A DNA stretch of 64,000 nt, from the NCBI RefSeq assembly GCF_050947875.1, contig NC_134573.1, forward strand, positions 67,668,315 to 67,732,314. The letters run 5' to 3'. Under the pieces are notes generated by a model that saw only the letters and a program-made list of their open reading frames with translations, had not been told where the DNA came from and ran no database searches. A program made the translations under genes and the position numbers. This DNA is from Dermacentor variabilis. Its lineage: Eukaryota; Arthropoda; Arachnida; Ixodida; Ixodidae. Shown here one piece after another: positions 50,276 through 61,743 of this stretch. How positions within the stretch are numbered: the first letter of the stretch is position 1; every line of letters starts with the position of its first letter.

Positions 50276-52464
50276 ATTGAAACCTGTTCTGTTACAATTG
50301 GGCTGTTTCTGAAGGCGGTACACTGTTGTGCAGCGTGTTCGTAGCGTTCTGCGACGATAAAAGGATTGCGGAATGTGGACCGATCCCAAAGGCAGTACAA
50401 TCCAACACACTGTCTCAAAGCGCTAGACGCCACGAGGACAGAATGGGAGAAACTGGCAAATTCTCGCTCTTGACGCATGGGAAAGAGGGTTGTAAGTCTG
50501 CGTGCAAATGAAAACTAGCACGCGCACATGCATGCTCTAGTTTTTTCTGTAAATGTGACGCGACGCTCGCGGCAGTCATCTCAAAGAGCTAGTCGGTGTT
50601 GGCATGAGAGAAGTATGCGTGTGATCGGGGGGAGGGGGGCGAGAAATAAATAAAATAAATGCATGAGCATCCAGTTGGTGAGCCCAGCATCGGAAGTTCG
50701 ATCTCACGCTTGGACATATTCGAGTTTCGTTTTTGTGAAACAAGGCGAGACACGAACCCACCTATCGACTGCAAAGTGTACCACGGATTGGCCACGGAAT
50801 GTTCCTTCGCATTAAAATTTTCTCCGTTGACGTTGCCGATACAGCAACTGTATGTCTTAAAAGACAACAATAAAATGACTCAGAGCTTAGCCTAACACTA
50901 ATGGCACTACTTAGATAAGATTTCAGGGTAATAAAGGGTTAGATGAGCTAACTTTTGCTCATCGACCTGTGTATGTGGGAAAGGTGGTAACTACGCAAAA
51001 ACAATAACTCCAGCTTATGAGGTAAACTTATGTCTACTTCAGGCAACTTTAGAATAATCGGGTGTTTTAACATTCTGCTATTTACTAGCTAAACAATTGG
51101 CTATTTTTCCTAAGTTGGGGCAGTATTTACTGAGTCCTTTGGTAGTTCGCACGTAATGGTGATTATCCAAATATTCTAATGTAGCTTGGCATGTTCAAAA
51201 TTTTCTACTGTACACGGAAGACTGTCCAAAACAGACACAAGCGTTGATTAGGATGTAAGAAATGTTTGAAATAGATGTTTGAAATATATGAAATGTTTAG
51301 GCAGAAAATACGTGTACGCACCAGGTGCACTTGGACCACGCTCTTTGAAGACTTCTATTTATTGAACTGCGGTGCAGAATAAACTATAATCGTATTTCTG
51401 CTCGTCCTAATGATCATTATTATTAGCCTCATTTAGGTACACTGCAGGACTAATGCCTGCCGAGTGTTACACTGATATGCCTCTATTTTCGTTCCATGAA
51501 AATAGCAAACCCTGCAAGACACGACAAACTCCAGACAGCATTGTACTGCGAATATCGAAATATCAAAATTATCATGTAGGTTTTCACGCTTGTCCACCTG
51601 CCAACAGAGTATATACATGCTGGATGTAGTCCTTTTTCATAGCGAAGCTTTGTTTGTCTACTTTCCCGTGTTTGGCCTGGATGCTGTCTGCGGGCAATAT
51701 AGGTGGCCTCAGTCTATCATCGGCAGCCCCCCCAAAGGATCTGCGAGGATAGCGTCAAGATCTCTTCCCCCCCCTCCCTAACCCTAACGAGCTTTGTTTT
51801 ACATTAAAACGGTGCGATACATGCCTTATAGGGCTATGAAGTTCTTCATGTCATAGTTGCTCGGACTGCCTTACATTTTCCAATTTTGCTATTGCGATGA
51901 CAATCATACGGAGGATCAAGGCACCTTTGATCCGTTGCCATTGACGCGGCCATCGCAACTTACGTGCAGTCATGGTGACGAAGTGTATGAGCAGCCGCCG
52001 CATGGGGGCAGAATTAGTTGTTATAGATATGCCCAAAGTGCGTTTGCCTACAAAAGCTACGAGACCAACTGGACGTCCTTTCACGCTGCGCACAATGGGC
52101 TTTCCTGCAGCCTGGGCACCATCCTGGCTTTTGCTGCTGGCATAAGCGCAGTGCGTTCAAACAAAAGCCTTCCTGCTGAGCAGCTCTGTGCAAACCACAC
52201 CATGGTGCCTGCACTGCACGGCAAACGTCTAGGCAAATCGGCCTAATCATTTCTTTGAGTGCTAACCAACGCCGATGGTTTTCCTTTGGTCTCAATACTT
52301 TATTGAGATGGAAATGATACGGACACTCGATGGGAATCCTCGCAGCCGCCGCTGCCACCATTTTTGTCTCGAAATGCAGGTAGCAGTATGCTTCTGCAAT
52401 AACTCAACATTAACCTAGTTTTCATTCCTGTATTGGAAAGTTTGTAATATGATTTTGTGTTCTT
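50276..52464. other. no recognised gene
   Basis: The longest frames are at 51857-52246 (+) and 52014-52361 (-). They overlap each other and neither shows a family motif, a splice-like boundary or codon bias that I can identify. A degenerate tRNA-like stretch (GTTGGTGAGCCCAGCATCGG and GTTCGATCTC) is near 50672-50710. Confidence 0.45.
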
Positions 52465-52509
52465 TGTGTGTGTGTGTGTCTGTGTGTGCGCGCGTGTGTG
52501 TGTGCGTGC

Positions 52510-52576
<67 letters not shown>

Positions 52577-52606
52577 CGTGTGTGTGTGTGAGAGAGAGAG
52601 AGAGAA
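52465..52606. repeat. (TG)n-(GA)n microsatellite
   Basis: A TG tract with CG and TA interruptions, ending in a short GA run. Plus and minus frames across it are Cys-Val or Thr-His repeats. Confidence 0.97.
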
Positions 52607-53150
52607 GTGGACAGTGTTGGAGGCATAAATTAGTACTTGACACCCTTGCACAGAAGATAGCGTGGATGCCACGTGGCCGAGACGTGCTTAGCCCACTCTG
52701 CTAGCATGGCTGGACATTCTGAGAACCGTCTTAATGGCAGACTCCCAGGCCCGAGCGTGGGGGCTTGTGAATGATTATCCAGCGACTTCATGCTAGAGTG
52801 AAACAATTGTAGTTTACGTGAGCTGTTCTGGGAAGAGTTTCAAAAGAACCTTGGGCGACGGTGGTTGGTCAGAAATTGGAGTCCCTACATAGGAGTCCTT
52901 TTTTAACGGTTCCGATGGAACACCGAGATTTGACGCAGTCATTCGTCCGTAATCATACATTCCTATTTCCTAAACTCTTTAGATGAAATTGTGGACATCA
53001 GTTAAGGAGACCGATTGTTGCTGCACTTGTTCATCTGCTTCATACATCTCGCCCAGCGCCTCTACGAGGTTCATTTAAAGCAAATGGCTTCCATCGGCTA
53101 CTGCATATGTTGGCCGCGGACCGGGTATGTTGCCGAAACAACAGCATGAG
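52607..53150. other. no recognised gene
   Basis: Short frames only; possibly decayed upstream part of the LINE that becomes recognisable after 53150. Confidence 0.4.
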
Positions 53151-54520
53151 AACGCGTGAGCTAGCAATTGGCAACTAGGACATTGCTTCTACTAATAGCA
53201 GAGGAGACATGAATTTAGATTACGTGGACTGGAATAGACTCCGAATAATGAATATGTTCTTCACGAAGCGTTGAAGCAGAATGTGGAAGAAATGAAATAG
53301 AGTTCATAATCTACTTATCCCAGAATAGTGCACGATCTAGAAGTGTTAGTTGAGGTAAAAGGCAACGGTTAATGAGGTCTAGGATTGCTCTCAATTTCAA
53401 TAGAGAAACAGCACAATTAGTCAAGAAACAAACAGGCCAATCTCGACGAAGTAAATGTAATAGCATAATTAAGTCTGGTACTCGCAAGCAAATATTTGTA
53501 TGTGGAACAGGAAGACGGAGATAACATTGCGGTAAATATTAAAACTTTTACCAGGCTGATTTGAGAAAGTGCAAATGAAGTAGGGGGTTATGCACCAAGG
53601 AAGCCAGTAGGTAACGTATTCCAAGTAACAGATGAATTAATAAAGAAACGGCAAGTCATGAATGTGCCTAACTCAAGAGATCGGTTAAATTTCGCTAAAA
53701 TGTCGAAGTCGATAAACAAAGAGAAAGTAAGCGATATTCAAAAATAGAACGCCGGGAAAATTAAGCAAGCAGTAAAAGGCTGGAGCACGAAATCAGAGGA
53801 AAATTTGGCAGAAAGCAGGGAAAGAGTATGCACTAAAAGATAAAAAGGGCACTGTCATCAACGATTTCGATGATATGCTAAAAACAGCACAAGGATTTTA
53901 TACTGACCCGTGCAGTGCCCAGAGCACCCATGCTACCTTCATTGGAAGTAGTGTTGAACACAATAGAGAAGCTGCTTCTGTAACTAGCGATGTAGTTATA
54001 GGGGCCTTGTAAGACCTGTGCCGGAAAAAAAACGGCAGGAAAAGATGGAATACCAGTCGATTGAATCAAAGTTGGAGGATATTTTATACTACAGGTCTTA
54101 CGGCCCTTTATACACTGTGCCTCACGACTTTAAGTGCGCCAGAGATTTGGAAGAATGGCAGCCTTACAGTAACCCACAAGAAGGTAGACCTTCAAGAATT
54201 GCAGAGTTACAGGCCTCTTTGCATGCTTTCAGGATTCAATAAAATATTCACCGAGATAATTTTCAATAGAATCAGGGCAACAATTCAGTCAACCAAGAGA
54301 AGTGGTCGGTTTCAAGAATGGATATTTGACAATAGATCACATCCATGTTATCAATCAGGTAATTGAGAAACCTGTGGAGCACAATCACCCTCTCTCTATG
54401 GCTTTCGTAAAATATAAAAAGGCATTTGATTGAGAAGAGATGCCCACCATCATGGAGTAATTGCATAATGAAGTAGTACAGGACGCCTACGTGAATATGA
54501 AACTCGAGTCCCTCGGTTCC
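53150..54520 (+). pseudogene. RTE-like LINE remnant (RT N-terminal half)
   Basis: Plus-strand frames near 54010-54470 give KKNGRKRWNTSRLNQSW (from a GKDGIP-type box), then LQELQSYRPLCMLSGFNKIFTE and IIFNRIRATIQ. After these come GRFQEWIFDNRSHPCYQ and SPSLYGFRKI leading to a KKAFD-type box. These are RT fingers and palm motifs of an RTE-type LINE. It is complementary in content to the remnant at 4590-5500, perhaps the same family. Upstream AT-rich sequence with stops probably includes the endonuclease but I cannot prove it. Confidence 0.7.
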
Positions 54521-54744
54521 CCCTTCTTCTCTTGTTTCTTCTAGCGTAGGTCTCAAATCTGGTAGCCTTGAAGTCATTAGGTAGCATGCGAAGATTTACT
54601 ATTTATAACTCACTGAAATTCGCGCGTCACGTGACGCCGTCGGCAAAGAAATGATGTTCCACATCAGTCCACCATAGGTCTGAGTGGCGCTGGCTAACAC
54701 TCCTAGGGCTAGGTCTAGTAAGCATAGATACCTCATTTAGTGAA

Positions 54745-54890
54745 CGGATTGATAGCCGTCGTCGTAGCGCAATTGCTAGTTCAACGCACGCGTAGTGCGG
54801 AGCTTCTGAGTTTGGTTCCCACCGGCGCCTCAAGTTATCTTTTCGTCCACTTTTATTTCGCTTTGTTATTTTCTGCATGTTCAACTACAG
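54745..54890 (+). repeat. tRNA-derived SINE, degenerate
   Basis: GTAGCGCAATTGCTAG resembles an A box and GTTTGGTTCCCACC a B box. The tail CAAGTTATCTTTTCGTCC followed by ACTTTTATTTC matches the fragment at 61555-61600, showing a shared SINE 3' part. Confidence 0.6.
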
Positions 54891-54928
54891 CTAATTTCAC
54901 CGATGCCTTCCTTGGCCCCATTGTCTGC

Positions 54929-54936
<8 letters not shown>

Positions 54937-54980
<44 letters not shown>
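54937..54980. repeat. (TA)n microsatellite
   Basis: TA run directly joined to a 30-base palindrome. Confidence 0.95.
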
Positions 54981-54983
<3 letters not shown>

Positions 54984-55008
54984 ACAACCTTCGCGAAGGT
55001 TGTGGGAT
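54979..55008. repeat. perfect 30-bp palindrome
   Basis: ATCCCACAACCTTCG is followed at once by its reverse complement, centred on TCGCGA, at the right end of the TA tract. Confidence 0.95.
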
Positions 55009-55189
55009 CGTTTGGTTTGCTTTGGTTTGGTGCCTGTAGATATAGCACAACCCACTACGGGAGATTGGCCGTGAGTCGGGCGGCAGTGGATCGAAAAAGA
55101 ATAAATACCTAAATAGGATTTTTTTTTACTGGAGATCAGATAATAAATGAATTCTAATCGTTAATAATAATTTTCATGCTATAATTTCT

Positions 55190-56135
55190 TAAAATTGGAA
55201 GTTACTATTTCTGGCTTCTTGTGGAAAATAAAACAGTAACATTAGCACGGAAGTCTCCTTGTTTCCATTACAAAATGGTATATGGTATCACATACGTTCC
55301 TATTACAGTGTCGTAGTGCCGACGCCCCATTCCATGGGGCGTCGGCACTAGGACACTGTAATAGGAACGAGACAGAATGATAGGTAGCGTAATGGCTAAT
55401 CCAAGTTGGCGGAAGGGACCTTCTAGAAGTCGTTTTCTATGCACGTTGAACCCACGACACTCTATAAAGAAATGATCCATAGTTTCGGGTTCATTGCAGT
55501 AGAAACATTTAGGAGAAGGTGCCAAACCAGACCTATGGGAATAGAAATTAAGCCTTGGTATTCGGCAACGCATACGCGTAAATGAAACTTCAACTTTTCT
55601 TGTTGCACACCATCCGCTGTGCCAAGGAAATCTAAGGTGCTGAAAATCGGCGTTATCTAAAACATGATTTGGTATGTTCTTCTTGAATGGAAATTGTTTA
55701 AAATCTTGCAGAAGTGACGTATGCCGAAGGTTTTAGGATCCTCAGTACCGGGCCTTTAAGAGTTGCCGCTGCTAGTGCGTCTGCTGACTCGCTTAAAGTG
55801 AGCCAGACGTGCCCTGGCACCCATACCAGATGGATAAGGCGTAAATGTTGGAGAATGAATGAATAAAATTCTCGGAGAATGATACTTGAATTGGGCACCG
55901 ATAAAGAGGAGCAAACAGACAAGGAGTCGGTTAAGATTACGGCTGAAGAAATAGATGTGGGAAGTTTCCGTAGAGCTAGGATGATCGCCAATAACTCTGC
56001 TTGAAATATTGGCGTAAAGTCGGGCAGTCGAAGAGAGAAAGACCAATTTAACGATGTCGAAAAAATGCCCACTCCGGCTTTCTGTTCACTGACAGAAGCA
56101 TCTGTGGCTATTACTGCATTTATTTGGAGGATTTC
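55190..56135 (-). pseudogene. 5'-truncated I-like LINE (RNase H and zinc tail)
   Basis: The minus strand reads VGIFSTSLNWSFSLRLPDF, then FQAELLAIILALRKL and VILTDSLSVCSSLSV, then HLVWVPGHVWLTLSESADAL (RNase H). RCRIPRLNFYSHRSGLAPSP and CFYCNEPETMDHFFIEC follow. It is a diverged relative of the element at 56455-61470, with the break at 56135 just inside RNase H. A frameshift lies near 55700-55570. Confidence 0.88.
55295..55369. repeat. 35-bp-arm hairpin with 5-base loop
   Basis: Arms 55295-55329 and 55335-55369 are reverse complements with one mismatch; the loop is TTCCA. It lies in the 3' end of the truncated LINE. Confidence 0.95.
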
Positions 56136-56137
56136 AA

Positions 56138-56250
56138 GGTGGTTGTTGTTGTTGTCCTAAGTGGCCGTGGCACATACCCACAGTGGGGGATTGGCCAAGA
56201 ATCGGGTGGTTCAATTAGGTGCATGAAAATAATAATAATAACAAGGGAGT
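56138..56250 (+). repeat. LINE-type 3' UTR fragment with AAT tail
   Basis: GTGGTTGTTGTTGTTGTCCT and GTGGCACATACCCACAGTGG precede GGGATTGGCC and a short (AAT)n tail. A diverged copy (CACAACCCACTACGGGAGAT and following) lies at 55040-55085. I recall this as a 3' end shared by several tick LINEs or SINEs. Confidence 0.55.
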
Positions 56251-56333
56251 GCACAACTTGAGCGTTGAAGTTTAAAAGTAAACGCTTTGTGTTTGGACAA
56301 AAAAGGAGAGAATCCCATGAAAACCGGGTCTAA

Positions 56334-56437
<104 letters not shown>

Positions 56438-56455
56438 ATAAGAAATAAAAGAAAG

Positions 56456-59400
56456 CTATGGTTGGGAGGGAGAACGATCACTATAACATGGAAATTGATT
56501 GGTTTCAATGAGGTAATTTTGGATTGCCAAGCAAACATTTCTGTGGCTGAACCCAATAATGGAGGCTCCAAAAGATAAGATCACAGGCACTGATAAAGTT
56601 AGATCAATAGAACGAAGCAGGATTTCGAGTAGTCGTTTTCTTGTAATAGAAAAACATCTGCAAGACAACAAGAAATGGTCTATTGTCTCCGCTTCGCCAC
56701 AGAATGCGCATAATGGGGAGGGGACCAGACCAGACCTGTGGAGGTAGAAGTTCAGTGCAGGTATACGGCAGTGCAGCCTTGTGATGGACACTTCAACTTT
56801 CCATGTTCGGCTAAAATCTGTGTTCCAAGGGTGTAGGAGATGTCCGTAATCCACAGAGTTATTAATTGCGGAGCCTGATGCTGTCTGAATAATGACACTC
56901 CTGCGAAATCTAGCAGCAGTAACACAAGCAGTCAAAGGGCAGCAAGGGAGAATCGGGCCACTTATCGATGCCTTGGCTAGAGAGTCTGCATTTTCATTTA
57001 TGATTAGTCCTTTATGGCCAGGCACCCAAATCAAATGCACGCTTCTCAAGTAACCAGGTACCAGTGTATGAAATGTCCCCATTACGCGAGAATCACCAGA
57101 AGCAGTAAGGGATGAGCGCAATGATAACGAATCAGTGACTATCACGGCTGACGTAATTGATGGTCCTAATTTGCGTAATTTCAGCACCACGCCCATGAAT
57201 TCGGCATAAAAATTGGTATGAAATCTGGCAGCCGAAGAAAAAATGTCCAATCGAGAATCGGGGAAAATACTCCTACACCTGACTTTTCTTCACATTGTGA
57301 AGCATCTGTAGCAATTACAACGTTTGTTTGAAGGTTTTTCAGATGATCTTGTAATATACCATCTAGAATACGGTGTGGAAGTAATTTCGCATTATTAGGA
57401 AAAATGTCATCGAATTGAATATCCGTTGCGACAGCTCTATCGGGAATAGGAACTACGTACATCGCATATGCGCACGCCCAAAGAGTCAAGTAATTTTTGC
57501 ACGAATATGATTTGCGGAGTATGTAGTCGCGGCCGGATGACAATGAAAAACAACGCAGGTTGTGAAATAAATATTGTTTGGGGATGACGCAGCGCTGATT
57601 CATAAATCCTTAAGAACGTCTGCACCGTCAAAAGCCGGAACCTGTACGAAAGTGGAGGAACACGGGATTCTAGATAAAGAATAGAATTTGCAACAAATTT
57701 AGGAAGACCTAAACACAGACGTAATGCTTCTCTTCCTAAGAGGATTAGAGGACGGGACATGTAGGCGGGAGCTCCAGAGAAGAGCACGCAACGAAATTCT
57801 AATACAGGGCGAACGCACATACGATATATCATTAGGAGTGTATCTCTTCTCAATCCTATTCGGCGACTGGTCAGCCTACGCAATATGTCAATTGCACAGG
57901 TACTTCTTCCAGTCACATGATCTATGTGTGAGCGCCAGTTGAGAGAGGCGTTATAAATAATGCCGAGGTATTGAACAGATTCCGCCTGTGGTCTTGCAGG
58001 TGGTAAGACAATGAAATGTGCACTATGTCACGTATCGGAAAAACGAGAACAGCATATTTGCTGGCATTGAGTGTGAAGTCACTAACATCTAACCACCTCT
58101 CCAGAGCATAAAGGTAAGTTTGCAGTCGTTGGTATAGCGTGTGGATGTCGTTTGCAGATGCAAAAAACGCAATATCGTCTGCATAAACATAAGTAGTTAT
58201 TTCTTGATGACAAGGTAGTGTGCTCATCAGAATGTTAAAAAGCACCGGGGAAAGGACTGAGCCTTGCGGTACGCCTCTCGTTTGTTTGTTTTTAGAAGAA
58301 GAAACGCCGCTTTGGTAGCAATAGAATTCTCTTTCACCTAAGAATGACTGATTCCACGCTACTATATACCCAGGAACACCACAGGAAGTTAAACGATTGA
58401 TCAATACTGTGTGCTCCACAATGTCGTATGCTTTAGCGATATCGAGCGTCACTAAGGCAGCGTATTGCTTATCACATCGAGCGAGTTGTATTCGGCTTTC
58501 TAAGTCGACGTGGGCATGCCTGATGGAGCAGCCGGCCCTGAAACTAATCTGACAGGAACTAAGAATGGAATTATCATTAATAAATTTCATGATACGACGG
58601 TGAAGAAGCCTCTCAATGAATGTAAGCGCAATGGGCCTAATGTTCTCCAATACATACTTTACTTCTTGTTTCTTAAGCATAATATTACTTTGGCGAGCTT
58701 CCAGTGCAACGGAATCCAAGCATATTTAATTGAATAATTCACCAGGTCTAAAAGAACGTTAAGCGATTCCTGTAACAATATATTTAACATTGCATTTGTG
58801 ACACTATCAGGGCCAGGGGCTGAATTCGGTAAACATAGTGCAATCTCATTTAGTTCAGCTAAATGAGATTGCAATGAATAGCCAGAAGCCTGGCCGTAAA
58901 TCGATTTTCTAAGCCTTCGGCAATCTCTTCTAGGGAGGCGCTCAGTTCCTGCGGGGTAAAAACAATTGAGTCTAATCTCACGGATGTTGGTAGCACCTTC
59001 CTAGCACGAAGGAATGCACATAAAGCACGCTTATTTATTGAATTAGATAGATAATCGTAATGTCTAATATTGTATTCCTCTTTGGCTCGATTTGCAGTAC
59101 GCCTATATACACCAGCGTGAAACTGATAATTCTTCCAATTTGTCGGGCACTGATTATGCAGAAGTATTTCCCAAGCACCCCTTCTTTTTTTATAGTCCCG
59201 CGTACACTCATTATTCCACCAACGACAAGCGGTGCCTTTAGCCGAAGGGATGACAAATTCAGCTTGCTTCCGGGAATCCTCTAGATTTGAGCAAATGGTT
59301 GAAGCGATTTCCTTATCATTGGCATTGGCAAGTTTCGAAACGGCAGAACGCAGGAAAGTCTTAAATTTCGTATGGTCCACAAATGTGTATGCCTGGTATT

Positions 59401-60058
59401 CTAAAGATGTTATTGGACAATTGCTTTCAAATGACACAGGAAGATGATCACTGTTGGTTGCTGCGTCAATCGCTACCCACGACAAAACCTTGATGCCAGC
59501 GCTACAAAATGTTAAATCTAACACTGAACGAAAGGGTCCTCTAGCAAACGTTACTTGTCCTGTGTTCTGACATGAAAGGTGACTTTCAATAGTCCACTCC
59601 CAAAATCGCTTACCACAAAAATCTGTTTTTTGCCCCCACGACACGTGATGCGAATTAAAATCCCCTACAAATAATATTTCTTTTCTACAGGCAGCTACAG
59701 CCCTATCAAGTTGACGTGTACTTTGCACACCGGTGAGGAAATACGCATGTATAATTGAAAATGGATGGTATCCTGGAAGACATAAATCTATGGCCAGAAT
59801 TTCGCAGTCGCAGTCCATGATTTGAAAAGAAATTTTTGCCTTGTGACAAATTTTACTGGAAACAAGTATCATTAATTCTCCACCTCGCGAGTCTCGATCT
59901 AATCGGAATGACCGAAAACCTTTTAAATGAAAGATTTTCTCTGGTGAAAGCCAAGTTTCTTGAAGAAGTAAGATATCTGGATTGAATTGAATAGATAGGC
60001 AAGATAAATCTGTTAAAGCTGAAAATATAGAACGACAGTTCCACTGCAGCACTTTCAA
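56456..60058 (-). pseudogene. I-like LINE ORF2, at least five frame breaks
   Basis: The endonuclease (60058 leftward) opens MKVLQWNCRSIFSALTDLSC, with LLLQETWLS, ILFVGDFNSHHVSWG and NSDHLPVSF. RT (58874-57922) has SAPGPDSVTNAML, ALVTLDIAKAYDIVEHTVL, TRGVPQGSVLSPVLFNIL and YVYADDIAFFAS. A linker at 57916-57437 reads YRMCVRPVLEFRCVLFSG. RNase H (57320-56960) has VIATDASQCEEKSGVGVFS, VIVTDSLSLRSSL and WVPGHKGLIINENADSLAK, then CAFCGEAETIDHFLLSC. Frame changes occur near 58870, 58710, 57920, 57590 and 57250, so it cannot work. Catalytic motifs are still readable. Confidence 0.9.
58840..58872. repeat. 14-bp-arm palindrome in LINE ORF2
   Basis: GCAATCTCATTTAG and its exact reverse complement flank a 5-base centre (TTCAG). 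One ORF2 frame ends here (58859) and the next begins (58874). Confidence 0.85.
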
Positions 60059-60145
60059 CTGTCCAATGGTGTTGAACGCACAGCAGCGGCAACTGCCGCC
60101 TTTAGAATACTTTCAGTAAGCACAGGAGATGGTTAACTCTTTTTT

Positions 60146-61416
60146 TTATTTTGGTTTATTAATTTTTGAAATTGGGGACCCCATACGTTTGGGAGGTCGA
60201 GCGTCAACTTCCATATCTGTCACACTAACAGTGTCTGAATAAGAGGACTTATCCTCGCATAGTTGGACAAGCGAAGTAGTGTCTGTGGAATGTTCCGCAA
60301 CTGTGGAAGGCGTCTCTACCTCCTTGCTAGGCATTCGAGGTGTGGCGTTAGATACTGGGGACTGCATTGGTGTCTTAGTGGTCTGCATTATTTGCATCAT
60401 TTGACTCGAAATGATTTGCGCTAAGCAATCATAGAGACTGTATATCAATTTAATCATAGCTTTAGCCATTGCTTTTTCCACAGCAGAGTCAACTGCTTCT
60501 GAGAGATTAAGATCCATGCTTGGAGTGTTGCGCGCTGTAACACCAAAGTGTGCGAAGGCCCTGTCTTTGATAACTGAAATTGCATCTCTTCGGGAGCAGC
60601 GACGGCGGTCGATTATTTCAAGAATTTGTATTTCTTGAGCGAGAGCTGAGCAGTTCGAATAGTCTGCTGGGTATTCTCCCCCACAGAGGCAGCACTTTTG
60701 CAATTGAATAGAGCATTCACTTGGAGAATGACCACCCCCCAGGTGCGGCAACGCAAACTAGACTTACATTCTCCTGCGCTGTGCCCGAATCTCCAACAAT
60801 TCTTACACTGGATTGGACGTGACGCAAGCGGCTCTACATGGAACACAAGAGGCCACACCTTTATTTCAGATGGACATGATGTGCCCACAAACGTTGCAAT
60901 TACAGATTCTGTCGGAACCCTCTCGTTATTTGCCAGTCGATTGCAACGGTAGATAGCAATGACGCCTGCTGCGGAAAGCTTGTCCAGGGTTTCAGTAGGA
61001 ATTAATCGGGAATCTACGCCCCGTACAAGACCCTAGGTGCACGCAAATTGAGGCAGAATGAAAGCACTCACAGGGATGGAAGCGAATGAAGTGCATTTCA
61101 AGAGGTCTTCAACACAGGTCTGGTCTGGTGAACGACACACTATACCACCCCGTCCGAACACTCGCACATCAGTGATGGTCTGGAAGTGGTTGGACGTGGC
61201 CTTAAGTGCCTTCTGGACAGCCTGTGGATTCGTGATCCTGATGGACCCTCCATTGGTAGGCACAAGCGCCACAGGAACGGTGCTGACGCCACTGCGAAAA
61301 AATAAATCTGGAGGCAATTCATTAGGTTGCAGGGATGCTGACCAGGCGGATCGCGCCTGGCCAGGAGAACTGGTCGACATCAGCTCAAGACAGCTGAAGC
61401 AAGAAATGCCAATCAA
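60146..61416 (-). pseudogene. I-like LINE ORF1 (CCHC), stop and frameshift
   Basis: The minus strand opens MIGISCFSCLELMSTSSPGQ near 61416. It reads an RNA-binding-like region (NPQAVQKALKATSNHFQTIT) to an in-frame TAG near 61033, then continues to CKNCWRFGHSAGEC. A frame change near 60745 joins GGGHSPSEC and CCLCGGEYPADYSNC, the second and third knuckles. A low-complexity tail rich in Gln, Met and Thr ends near 60146. The order and knuckle number match ORF1 of the 42-kb LINE. Confidence 0.82.
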
Positions 61417-61554
61417 CCAGGAGCTAAAATAAGCTTAGTGAGGCACCTGAAACCACCCGATACTCAGCCGAAACACCACTGCAGGTCAACGAAACGGTCG
61501 TTCTGTCTTGACGCCAAAACTCGGGTCGTTTCTCCTTCTGCATTTGGCACGTTC

Positions 61555-61640
61555 CAGACCCGCGGCAAGTTGTTTTCTTCATCCACTTTTATTTCCATTA
61601 ATTTATCGTTTCTTTATTTCGGTAATTAAGCGCAAGTACT
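61555..61640 (+). repeat. SINE tail fragment
   Basis: CGGCAAGTTGTTTTCTTCAT followed by CCACTTTTATTTCC repeats the 3' part of the SINE at 54745-54890. Its tRNA-like head is not recognisable. Confidence 0.6.
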
Positions 61641-61695
61641 TTCCCCTATGTTGTCCTCGGTGTCAGTGTTTGTTGGCTTCTTATGATATGACTAT

Positions 61696-61697
<2 letters not shown>

Positions 61698-61742
<45 letters not shown>
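61698..61742. repeat. (TA)n microsatellite
   Basis: TA run a short way downstream of the SINE tail, as also seen after the SINE at 54745. Confidence 0.95.

Positions 61743-61743
<1 letters not shown>

Larger units (their letters stand above)
56455..61470 (-). mobile_element. near full-length I-like LINE, frameshifted
   Basis: On the minus strand the order is ORF1 with CCHC knuckles (61416-60146) and ORF2 with endonuclease, RT, RNase H and a zinc tail (60058-56456), then an (ATT)n tail. The length of about 5 kb fits a nearly complete element. It belongs to a family different from the 42-47-kb LINE, and target duplications were not identified. Confidence 0.85.

Noticed and set aside
51775..51790. 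CCCTAACCCTAA as telomeric sequence
   Set aside because: Only two units; arthropod telomeres are usually TTAGG and this is too short to mean anything.
51857..52361. Two overlapping frames of 115-129 codons on opposite strands
   Set aside because: Neither shows a known motif, splice-bounded exon or a codon pattern like the receptor exons. Kept only as an unassigned stretch.
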